This document shows positions 17,804 through 25,547 of a stretch of 34,540 nucleotides of DNA, one piece after another. The stretch is from contig JANTFM010000004.1 in the NCBI GenBank assembly GCA_024763475.1, forward strand, positions 1 through 34,540. The letters are read 5' to 3'. This DNA comes from Acidobacteriota bacterium (GTDB lineage Bacteria > Acidobacteriota > Polarisedimenticolia > J045). Each line of letters begins with the position of its first letter. Positions within the stretch are counted from its first letter, which is position 1. The position numbers were made by a program, and so were the translations under genes. Below the pieces are notes generated by a model. That model saw nothing but the letters and a program-made list of their open reading frames with translations. It did no database searches and was not told the origin of the DNA.

Positions 17804-18916
17804 TCAGTCCTGAGGCGTTTCGTTGAGCACCTCGATCAGGAGCGGGGATGCGATCTCCTGCGGCCCGCCCAGGATGCCGTGCGCCCGGAGGGCGTCGAGA
17901 AGCTCACCGCGTTGCTTGTCGGGAACGGTGACTTTCCATAGCCGCTTCGGCCCGTCAACACGCAGAGCGCTGGCGCCATGGGCTTCGAGAAGATCCAGGA
18001 ATCGACGCTCCGCGCGCGTCAGTTTCTGCTCTTGTCGACGCCGGTCTCCGGGGACCGAAAGCAAGCTTCTTTCCAGATCCGGCTCTTTACTTTCCTTCAG
18101 CCTTGGGGCCGACTCAGCTGCGATCGGCCCGGGGCTCCAGGTCAGCGTGAGGGGAGTGAGCTCGGACGTCACAACGGGAGCTGGTGCTGAGTAGCCGCCC
18201 CCTTCAGGCCCGCGGGATCGTGTCGCGTCGAAGCGAGGCGCCTCATCCGCGAGCAGGTCATCGCTCGTTGTCTCGGCCATCTGGGGGCGTGCGCGTTCCT
18301 TGCGCTCCTGTTTGCGACCTGGGAGCCTGGCGCCGCCGAGAGATTCCAGGATCTTGCTCTCGGGAGCGGAACGCTGCTTCTTCTCGGCGACGATCGCACG
18401 GGCAACGGGAGGTGGTGCGGGTCGTGTTTCAAGAGCTGCTCCGTCTGTCGCTTCTTCGCCCAGCTCCAGCGCGTGGTCGCCCTTTGCCGGTGCGGCGCTG
18501 CGTGGAGCAGCGCGCGAGACGGCGGGAGCCTCCTTCGCCAGCGGGGGAACAACGGACGCGTCCAAACCGACTAGGCGATCGTGGTAGAGGACGCCGAGGG
18601 TGATCGCCGCGACGAAGGTGGCGGCCGCGGCAAGGGGAAGCTGCCAGCGACGATGCCAGGGGCGCTTCCTGACAGGAAGCGGAACAGCGGCGTGATCGAG
18701 TGCGTCGCTGATGCGTTCCGCGAGCCCCGCGGGGAGCTCCGGTACGCGCTCGTTGGTGAGTGATTCGGAAAGGGTTCGCAGGGCTGCGAGTGCGCTACGC
18801 GCGCCGCTGTCTTCTGCCAGCAGACGCTCGGCCGAATGCAGTTCCTCGCCTGAGAGCTCGCCGTCGAGGTATGCGGAGAGCAGGTCGCGGATTTCGTCAT
18901 CGCGCCGGGTCTTCAT
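17804..18916 (-). CDS. Anti-sigma factor (zf-HC2-type N-terminus, one TM segment, long periplasmic/extracytoplasmic region)
   Basis: 'DLLSAYLDGELSGEELHSAERLLAEDSGARSALAALR' N-terminus, TM 'WQLPLAAAATFVAAITLGVLY'; start ATG at 18916 overlaps the stop of the ECF sigma gene (ATGA). Confidence 0.8.
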   Translation of the reverse strand: MKTRRDDEIRDLLSAYLDGELSGEELHSAERLLAEDSGARSALAALRTLSESLTNERVPELPAGLAERISDALDHAAVPLPVRKRPWHRRWQLPLAAAATFVAAITLGVLYHDRLVGLDASVVPPLAKEAPAVSRAAPRSAAPAKGDHALELGEEATDGAALETRPAPPPVARAIVAEKKQRSAPESKILESLGGARLPGRKQERKERARPQMAETTSDDLLADEAPRFDATRSRGPEGGGYSAPAPVVTSELTPLTLTWSPGPIAAESAPRLKESKEPDLERSLLSVPGDRRRQEQKLTRAERRFLDLLEAHGASALRVDGPKRLWKVTVPDKQRGELLDALRAHGILGGPQEIASPLLIEVLNETPQD

Positions 18917-19527
18917 GGCGTTGGCCCCTCGATACAGGTCTTGAGGGCGTCGCGGGCCCTTGCGAGACGCGAGCGTACAGTTCCTACCGCTACCGAAAGA
19001 AGGCGTGCCATATCCTGGTAGGATTGTCGCTGCGTCTCCCGCAGCGCGAGTGCTGCGCGCCATGCGCCTGGCAGCGCCGCAACGCACTCCTGTAGCCGCC
19101 GCATCAGCTCAGAGGCCTCGAGGTCCTCAAGGGGTGTGCGCGTCGTCCGCGTCCTGGACACGACGTCCTCGGGTACTCCGCCCGAATCGGCCGCGTCGAT
19201 TGGTGAAGCGGCCCTGCGCAGCTTCTCGGCTGCTCGGTCCAGGTGGTTCAGGGAGCGTGTGACGGCGATCCGGTGCAGCCAGGTGGAAACGCGGGCCTCA
19301 CCCCGGAAGGAGGGGAGCGCCTGGTATGCCGCGATGAAGACCTCCTGGACCACGTCTTCCGTGTCCTCCTTGTGACGCAGGATGCGCCAGACAACGCCCC
19401 AGACCCGGTCCAACGAAGCACGGACCAGTTGATCGAAAGCCTGGCGATCGCCGCCGCGGGCCCGCTCGAGAAGTTCAAGCTCCTCGTCATCGGAGAATGT
19501 CAGCGTCTCATCCATCCTCGCGAGCAT
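18913..19527 (-). CDS. ECF-family RNA polymerase sigma factor
   Basis: Region 2 'AFDQLVRASLDRVWGVVWRILRHKEDTEDVVQEVFIAAYQALPSFRGEARVSTWLHRIAVTRSLNHL'; region 4 'SYQDMARLLSVAVGTVRSRLARARDALK'. Start 19527 or 19515; the ORF-track start at 19581 is TTG. Confidence 0.92.
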   Translation of the reverse strand: MLARMDETLTFSDDEELELLERARGGDRQAFDQLVRASLDRVWGVVWRILRHKEDTEDVVQEVFIAAYQALPSFRGEARVSTWLHRIAVTRSLNHLDRAAEKLRRAASPIDAADSGGVPEDVVSRTRTTRTPLEDLEASELMRRLQECVAALPGAWRAALALRETQRQSYQDMARLLSVAVGTVRSRLARARDALKTCIEGPTP

Positions 19528-19631
19528 GCCACGAGCCGCGCCCGCTGTCTGCCGGGTCTCTTCTTTCGACAGCGGCAACAACGAGAAGTTCCGAAGCTAC
19601 GGAAAGAAAGGCGCCCGTGGAGCAGGGAACG

Positions 19632-19657
19632 AAAAAGGGGAGGCTCGAGGCCTCCCC
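19632..19657 (-). terminator. Rho-independent terminator downstream of hsp20
   Basis: Minus strand GGGGAGGC-CTCGA-GCCTCCCC-TTTTT: 8-bp perfect stem followed by T5. Confidence 0.9.
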
Positions 19658-19682
19658 TACTGCGCCTGCCAAGAACGCGCGC

Positions 19683-20111
19683 TCAGTTGATGTTGACGGC
19701 GATCTGCCGGGGCTTGGCTTCCTCCCGCTTGGGCAGGGTGATGGTGAGGACCCCCTTCTCCATTTTCGCCTGCACCTTCTCGAGATCGAAGGTCTCAGGG
19801 AGGCGGAAGGAGCGATAGAACTTCCCGTAGCTGTTTTCCACCCGATTGTAGTGATCGTTGTTGGGTTCACGCGGCATCTTACGTTCGCCGGTGATGGTCA
19901 GCATCTCGCGTTCGATGTTGATCTGGATGTCGTCGCGGTCCATTCCGGGGAGTTCGGCGATGAGAGTTGTCTCGTTTTCGTCGCCGAATATATCGATCGT
20001 TGGAGTCCAGTCACTCATCTGGTCAAGGTTGGCAGCCGGCTTGAAGAAACCGTTGAGTTCGCGCTGCATACGATCTAGCTCTGCGAATGGGTTGAATCGA
20101 ATGATAGACAT
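19683..20111 (-). CDS. Hsp20/alpha-crystallin family small heat-shock protein
   Basis: 'DWTPTIDIFGDENETTLIAELPGMDRDDIQINIEREMLTITGERK' and 'GKFYRSFRLPETFDLEKVQAKMEKGVLTITLPKRE'. Confidence 0.96.
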   Translation of the reverse strand: MSIIRFNPFAELDRMQRELNGFFKPAANLDQMSDWTPTIDIFGDENETTLIAELPGMDRDDIQINIEREMLTITGERKMPREPNNDHYNRVENSYGKFYRSFRLPETFDLEKVQAKMEKGVLTITLPKREEAKPRQIAVNIN

Positions 20112-20207
20112 GACAAGCTCCTTTCTTTAAAGACATGCCTGGGTAAGATCTGTGGATCCTGTCCGGTGACATGCTGGTTTATGCTGTTGCTCTTCTCATG
20201 CAGCGAG

Positions 20208-20237
20208 TTCATGGAATCTGAAGCGGGCGCTGTCAAG
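20208..20237 (-). promoter_or_regulatory. Candidate heat-shock-type promoter upstream of hsp20 (CTTGACA ... CCATGA)
   Basis: Minus strand CTTGACAGCGCCCGCTTCAGATTCCATGAA; about 95-100 nt upstream of the hsp20 ATG, with AAAGGAG as RBS. Confidence 0.35.
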
Positions 20238-20358
20238 CTCTGGAGAGGAGAATCTCCACGACATCCTGCAGGGACCGGTCAAAGCAGGAGGTCCAGGCCA
20301 CCATGGCGCGCCGTTCATCGCGTGTCGGCCGTAGGGCTCATGAGCGTGGGCCGGGATT

Positions 20359-20566
20359 GCGGGTCAGGCGCGGGGATGGGCCGAGCATTGGGTCTGCAGC
20401 GGCCAACAGGTTCATCCCTGCGGGTCAGGCGCGGGGATGGGCCGAGAGCATTGGGTCTGCAGCGGCCAATAGGTTCATCGGTGCGGGTCAGGCGCGGGGA
20501 TGGGCCGAGAGCATTGGGTCTGCAGCGGCCAATAGGCTCATCCGTGCGGGTCAGGCGCGGGGATGG
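20359..20566. repeat. Tandem repeat: 61-bp, 63-bp and 63-bp units plus a 21-bp partial unit running into the 3' end of xerC
   Basis: Unit GCGGGTCAGGCGCGGGGATGGGCCGAGAGCATTGGGTCTGCAGCGGCCAATAGGTTCATCGGT; copies start at 20359, 20420 and 20483; partial copy at 20546-20566. A degenerate fragment (CGGCCGTAGGGCTCATGAGCGTGGG) lies just upstream, about 20324-20348. Confidence 0.95.
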
Positions 20567-21447
20567 CTCTGGTCGTAGACCTCGAGGACGTGCTTGAGAG
20601 AGACGTTCGTATAGCGTTGGGTCGTCGTGAGACGCACGTGGCCGAGGAGCTCCTGGATCGTCCGAAGGTCCATTCCGGACTCCAGTAGATGGGTCGCGAA
20701 GGAGTGGCGAAGGACGTGGGGATGGACGTGACGGCTCAACGCTATCTCGCGCACGGCCCGGTCCAGGATGCGGCGCACGCTGCGCGCGCTGAGGCGGCCG
20801 CCCCGCAGGTTGAGGAAGAGTGCCTCCTCGGCGGACCGCTCTCGCACGGGGAGGATGGCGTGCAAGTAGAGCGTGATGGCCTGAGCGGCCTGCTGGCCGA
20901 AGGGCACGATGCGCTCCTTGTTCCCCTTTCCGAGGACGCGGGCTGTGCGGGCACGCAGCTGCAGGTCGTCGAGATCGAGGCCCACGAGTTCTGAGACACG
21001 GAGCCCGGCGCCGTAGAGGAGTTCGAGGAGCGCGCGATCCCGGCGGCCGGCGGGTGTCCGCTGATCCAACGAGTCGAGGAGCGTCGATACATCCTCGACA
21101 TCGAGTCGGTCAGGAAGACGCTCCGGCTGCTTGGGGTTCTGTAGCTCGGCTGCCGGGTTGGCGTCGAGTTCGCCGCGCAGTGCGAGCCAGCCAAAGAGGC
21201 TGCGCGCTGCGGACAAGCGGCGGGATATCGAAGTTGCGGCCAGGCTCCGCTGTCGCAGGTCAGCGACCCAGGAACGGAGCATGTGTGTGGTGATCTCAGC
21301 CGCGTCGGGTATCTCACCGGCCTCGCTCAAGCGTGTGAGAAACGCCGCCAGGTCATTGAGATCGTTGGCGTACGCGCGAAGCGTCTCAGGGGACTGCTCG
21401 CGGTCCTGGTCGATGTGCCGGAGAAAGGCGCGAATGGATGCGATCAC
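20551..21447 (-). CDS. xerC: Tyrosine recombinase XerC
   Basis: Catalytic motif 'HVLRHSFATHLLESGMDLRTIQELLGHVRLTTTQRYTNVSLKHVLEVYDQSHPRA'; N-terminal 'IASIRAFLRHIDQDREQSPETLRAYANDLNDLAAFL'. GTG start at 21447 fits XerC N-termini; the ORF-track start at 21492 is TTG. Confidence 0.92.
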   Translation of the reverse strand: MIASIRAFLRHIDQDREQSPETLRAYANDLNDLAAFLTRLSEAGEIPDAAEITTHMLRSWVADLRQRSLAATSISRRLSAARSLFGWLALRGELDANPAAELQNPKQPERLPDRLDVEDVSTLLDSLDQRTPAGRRDRALLELLYGAGLRVSELVGLDLDDLQLRARTARVLGKGNKERIVPFGQQAAQAITLYLHAILPVRERSAEEALFLNLRGGRLSARSVRRILDRAVREIALSRHVHPHVLRHSFATHLLESGMDLRTIQELLGHVRLTTTQRYTNVSLKHVLEVYDQSHPRA

Positions 21448-21501
21448 GGTGGGCCGATTGTAACTCGTCTGGCAAGAGCCGTCCGTTGGCAAGGTGCGGC
21501 C

Positions 21502-22191
21502 CTACGCGTGGTTCTTGGTTTTTCTTGGGCAACCGGCGTCGATCCAGCCAATCAGGCGGCGAATCTGGTCGGTCGCAGCGACGCCGTGCAGGCCGAGCGT
21601 TCGTTCCTGCGCCTCATGGCGTGGAAGGCACTCCGCGAGGACCTCCCGCACCCGGGGCGGCTCGAAGCCCGCTTCGATCAGGTCGGCGGCGACGCGCCAC
21701 TCAGGCAGTTCGCCCGATTGCCAGGCGCCGAAGGCCCCGGTGAGATCACCTTCCGCCAGCAGTGCGCGAGCGAGCAGGTTCTGCGCCCTGGATATCATCT
21801 TGGGTGAGTCCGGGCCCTCATTCTCGGCGAGTTGGAGAGCGATCGCGGCATGATGCGAGGACCGTTCGCCGTCTTCGAGCAGCAGCAGATAACCCTCTGC
21901 GAGCATCAGTGCAGTCTCGGCGTCGTGAGCGAACTTTGTTTCGATCTCCTGCAGGATCTCCCGGGCGCGGGAGGTATCACCCATGCGGGCGTGACAGAGG
22001 GCGATCTGTGAGAGGAGGAAGCGGCGGCCGGTGACTTGATCTTCCGCCTCGCGCGTGCGCTCGAGTTCCTTCTGGAGGACAGCGATGGCCTGCTCTCCAC
22101 GTCCGTCCGCGAGGCGTCGGGCCACTTCGAAGGATGCCGTGAAATAGGCGTCGGCACGGCGCTTGGCCATGTTGTCGGGCGCTTTCGTCAT
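21502..22191 (-). CDS. Tetratricopeptide-like protein of unknown function
   Basis: Helical repeat-like sequence 'LSQIALCHARMGDTSRAREILQEIETKFAHDAETALMLAEGYLLLLEDGERSSHHAAIALQLAENEG'; start MTKAPDN at 22191 (the ORF-track start at 22701 lies inside trmFO). Confidence 0.7.
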   Translation of the reverse strand: MTKAPDNMAKRRADAYFTASFEVARRLADGRGEQAIAVLQKELERTREAEDQVTGRRFLLSQIALCHARMGDTSRAREILQEIETKFAHDAETALMLAEGYLLLLEDGERSSHHAAIALQLAENEGPDSPKMISRAQNLLARALLAEGDLTGAFGAWQSGELPEWRVAADLIEAGFEPPRVREVLAECLPRHEAQERTLGLHGVAATDQIRRLIGWIDAGCPRKTKNHA

Positions 22192-22223
22192 CTTCGCTCT
22201 CCTGCCCCTGAGCTTCCCGCGGA

Positions 22224-23558
22224 TCAGTCCGGGGGGCCCATGAGAAGCGGGCACTCCAGAACATAGGCCCGAATCGCCTCGATTGCCCGCAAAGATAAGA
22301 GACGCTTTCGCTCTTTCTTGGGCTTGCGCAGGTTCTCGATCGGGGGGATGAGGCCGAAGGAGATGTTCGTGGGCTGGTAGTTCTTGTCGGCACTGTGTGC
22401 GATGTAACGCTGTAGTGCGCCGAGCGCGCTCACGGCCGGAAAGAGGGGAGCGTCGAGGCCCTTGAGCTGTGCGGCCATTGCCATGCCCGCGATCATCCCC
22501 GAAGCCGTGGACTCGGTATAACCCTCGACGCCGGAGATCTGGCCTGCGAAGAAGAGATCCTCCCGTGACGTGGACTGGAAGGTCTCGAGGAGCATGCGCG
22601 GTGCGTTGAGGTAGGTATTGCGATGCATCACGCCGAGCTTGATGAAGCTGGCGTTCTCGAGCCCGGGGATCATGCGAAAGACCCGTTTCTGTTCGCCCCA
22701 CTTCAGCCGGTTCTGGAAGCCCACCATGCTCCAGTGCGAGGCCGCGAGGTCATCCTGGCGCAGCTGCACCACGGCCCAGGGGCGGTGCCCGGTGCGAGGG
22801 TCTTTGAGCCCGACCGGCCGCATCGGCCCATAGCGCAGTGTGTCCCTCCCCCGAGCCGCCATCTCTTCGACGGGGAGACAGCCTTCGAAGAGCAACTCCC
22901 GGTCGAACTCGTGGATCTCTGCCAGCTGCGCCGAGAGCAGCGCGTCGATGAAGGCCTCGTACTCCTCCTGGCTCAGCGGGCAGTTGACGTAATCGCTGCC
23001 GTCACCCTTGCCGTAGCGCGAGGCGCTGAAGGCGAGGTCCCAATTGATGCTTTCGCCGTCGATGATGGGGCTGATCGCGTCGTAGAAGGCGAGGTTCTCC
23101 TCGCCGGAGAACTCGGCGATGCTTTGCGCGAGGGCCTCGGAGCACAGCGGGCCGGCCGCGACGACGACGGGGCCTTCCTTCGGGATCTCGGTGATTTCCT
23201 CTCGGTGCACCTCGATCAGCGGATGTTGCTCGAGGCGCGCGGTGACCGCGCGGGAGAAGGTCTTGCGATCGACGGCGAGTGCCGCGCCCGCGGGCACCCT
23301 GGCCTCGAACGCACAGGCGAGGATCATCGAGCCCAGCTCGTTCATCTCCGCCTTGAGGAGCCCGTGGGCGGAGCCGAGCTCGATCGACTTGAAAGAGTTC
23401 GAGCAGACGATCTCAGCCAGGTCTGCGCTGCGGTGAATCGCGTTTTCTCGCAGCGGGCGCATCTCGTACACGTCGACCGGGATGCCCCGGACCGCGCACT
23501 GCCAAGCGGCCTCGCAGCCGGCGAGACCGCCTCCGATAATGGTGACTCGTTTTTTCAT
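22224..23558 (-). CDS. trmFO: Methylenetetrahydrofolate--tRNA-(uracil-5-)-methyltransferase TrmFO
   Basis: 'VTIIGGGLAGCEAAWQCAVRGIPVDVYEMRP', 'VCSNSFKS', 'GLLKAEMNELGSMI', 'FAGQISGVEGYTESTASGMIAG'. Confidence 0.97.
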   Translation of the reverse strand: MKKRVTIIGGGLAGCEAAWQCAVRGIPVDVYEMRPLRENAIHRSADLAEIVCSNSFKSIELGSAHGLLKAEMNELGSMILACAFEARVPAGAALAVDRKTFSRAVTARLEQHPLIEVHREEITEIPKEGPVVVAAGPLCSEALAQSIAEFSGEENLAFYDAISPIIDGESINWDLAFSASRYGKGDGSDYVNCPLSQEEYEAFIDALLSAQLAEIHEFDRELLFEGCLPVEEMAARGRDTLRYGPMRPVGLKDPRTGHRPWAVVQLRQDDLAASHWSMVGFQNRLKWGEQKRVFRMIPGLENASFIKLGVMHRNTYLNAPRMLLETFQSTSREDLFFAGQISGVEGYTESTASGMIAGMAMAAQLKGLDAPLFPAVSALGALQRYIAHSADKNYQPTNISFGLIPPIENLRKPKKERKRLLSLRAIEAIRAYVLECPLLMGPPD

Positions 23559-23607
23559 ACCCGAGATCATACAGGCTTGTCAGGGCCCGGCATGATCCCC
23601 GGAGCTG

Positions 23608-25167
23608 CTACCAGAAGACAACGAAGGTGATGACGACGAAGCAGGGGAGGAGGACCGGGATCGTCCAGCGCAGGATGTAGCCGAAGAAGGAGGGCATCTG
23701 GATGCCCTGCTCTTCGGCGATCGACTTGACCATGAAGTTCGGGGCGTTGCCGATATAGGTGCAGGCCCCCATGAAGACCGCGCCCGCGGAAATGGCTTCG
23801 AGGTAGATCGGGTTCTCCGCGATCAGTCTCGCCACGGCCGGAGCTTCCGCGATTCCCGGGTAGAACTTGCCCAGGGCTGTGTTGAAGAAGGTCAGATAGG
23901 TTGGGGCGTTGTCCAGGAAGGAGGAGAGGGCGCCGGTGATCCAGTAGTACTGCCAGGGTTCGTTGGTCACGCTCACGACGCCGGCGAGCGCGCCCTCGGT
24001 TCCTGCTTTCAGAATCGCCAGAGCCGGAATGATCGTCATGAAGATGCCGGCGAAAAGGAAGGCAACCTCTCGGATCGGCTCCCATGAGAACTCGTTCTCG
24101 CGCCTCAGCTCGGTCTTGGTCAGGAAGAGCGACAGGAGACCCATACAGATGATGCCTCCGTCGCGTACGAGGTTCTGTATTCCGACGTGGATGCCGCCGA
24201 GGGTGATTCCGCCGGGCTGCCAGGTCCCGCTCATCAGGACGAGTGCGACGATTCCGCCCAGGAAGAGGAAGTTCATCGCGCCGCCAACGCTGAACTTGGT
24301 GGTGTCGTCGTCATTCTCCGGTGCGGGATCCTTCTTCGACGCGATCGTATCGATCACGAAGAAGATCGACAGCAGCATCACGACCATGAGGGCCTGGGGC
24401 TTGATCAGTGCGAGAGTCCAGAAGAAGGGGACCGAATGCAGGAAGCCCAGGAAGAGCGGCGGGTCCCCGAGGGGAGTCAGTGCGCCGCCGATGTTGGCTA
24501 CGAGGAAAATGAAGAAGACCACGACGTGCGTCTTGTTCTTGCGCTTGGCGTTCGCGCGAAGCAGCGGACGGATCATGACCATTGCGGCACCCGTGGTCCC
24601 CACCCAGGAAGCGAGCGCGGTGCCGATGAGCAGCATGATCACGTTGACCAGCGGGGTTCCGCGGAAAGAGCCGCGCACGACGATGCCCCCGGCGACGGTG
24701 AAGAGGCCCCAGAGCAGAATGATGAAGGGAATGTAGTCGATCAGGTAGATGTGGAAGATCTCGTGAAGTGCGGCGGCGCCGTAAACGATCAGGGCAGGAA
24801 TCGCAAAGGAAAGAGCCCAGAACGCCGAGGCTTTCGGGTAGTGATGGTGCCAGAAGTTCGGGGCGAGGAGTGGTCCCAGTGCAATCGAGAGCAGGATGCC
24901 GGCGAAGGGGACGACCCAGAGGAGTCCCATCACTTTCCCGAGATCCGGTCCGTGGTGAGCGCCGCCTTCGGCGCGGTGTGCGTGTTCTTCTGCCGCAGCA
25001 TCTGCCGTTTCGTGGAGTTCGGCCTGCTCATCTGTCACGCTTGCGTGGTCGGAGATGCTATCCCCTGCAGAGGAATCGGGGAGTTCCGGTTCGTCCGCGA
25101 TTGTCGGAAGAACGAGAAGCGCCACCGTGAACAAGGCCAACAGCACCAGGCTCCATCGCTTGATCAT
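23608..25167 (-). CDS. NhaD-type sodium:proton antiporter family protein
   Basis: Multiple TM segments; 'WVGTTGAAMVMIRPLL', 'LVANIGGALTPLGDPPLFLGFL', 'FLDNAPTYLTFFNTALG'; signal-like N-terminus and acidic/His-rich linker. Start 25167 or 25176. Confidence 0.88.
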   Translation of the reverse strand: MIKRWSLVLLALFTVALLVLPTIADEPELPDSSAGDSISDHASVTDEQAELHETADAAAEEHAHRAEGGAHHGPDLGKVMGLLWVVPFAGILLSIALGPLLAPNFWHHHYPKASAFWALSFAIPALIVYGAAALHEIFHIYLIDYIPFIILLWGLFTVAGGIVVRGSFRGTPLVNVIMLLIGTALASWVGTTGAAMVMIRPLLRANAKRKNKTHVVVFFIFLVANIGGALTPLGDPPLFLGFLHSVPFFWTLALIKPQALMVVMLLSIFFVIDTIASKKDPAPENDDDTTKFSVGGAMNFLFLGGIVALVLMSGTWQPGGITLGGIHVGIQNLVRDGGIICMGLLSLFLTKTELRRENEFSWEPIREVAFLFAGIFMTIIPALAILKAGTEGALAGVVSVTNEPWQYYWITGALSSFLDNAPTYLTFFNTALGKFYPGIAEAPAVARLIAENPIYLEAISAGAVFMGACTYIGNAPNFMVKSIAEEQGIQMPSFFGYILRWTIPVLLPCFVVITFVVFW

Positions 25168-25547
25168 GAGATCCATCTCCTCACTGGAAAGCCGCATGGG
25201 GAACCCGAGTGTCGACGGATAACCCACTTTCGGTGGCGGATTCTACCGCAAATAACCGATGGGTTTCCTTCCGATTCGTGCTGATTTTGTTCGCCACGCA
25301 GTCTCCTCGCCGCGGGACGGCAGGATCCCCCCGCTCGAAACATCCTATCTATAAGCTGATGCGGTGTTTACCATCGCTTCTCATCATGGCCTCCTGCGGG
25401 CACCTTCGCCCTCCTGAGCAGGTCTCCATGCGGGGGTCGAGTTCGTTTGCCCTGCGTTCCTGCTCGTCCCAGAGGCAGACCACGGGGAGGAAAACGTGAG
25501 TGCGGGAACGAAGCCTCGCAAGGAATTGGCTAGCGCGCAGTTCCGGG

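Noticed and set aside
20359-20566. CRISPR array
   Set aside because: Units are tandem and near identical throughout with no variable spacers; no cas genes nearby.
20359-20566. dif-like Xer recombination site in the repeat units
   Set aside because: ATTGG-N11-CCAAT does not match the 11-bp arm/6-8-bp centre layout or consensus of known dif sites; left as a testable idea only.
20166-20597. 143-aa ORF with 21-aa repeats ('VRVRRGDGPRALGLQRPIGSS')
   Set aside because: Repeat protein arises only because the 63-bp tandem unit is a multiple of 3; more than one frame stays open (20303-20578 also gives a 21-aa repeat), and the first unit has a 2-bp indel, so protein-level selection is unlikely.
22623-23630. 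335-aa plus-strand ORF opposite trmFO
   Set aside because: Shadow ORF of a confident trmFO gene.
24187-25284. 365-aa plus-strand Asp/Glu/His-rich ORF opposite the antiporter
   Set aside because: Composition is the antisense image of a hydrophobic membrane protein.
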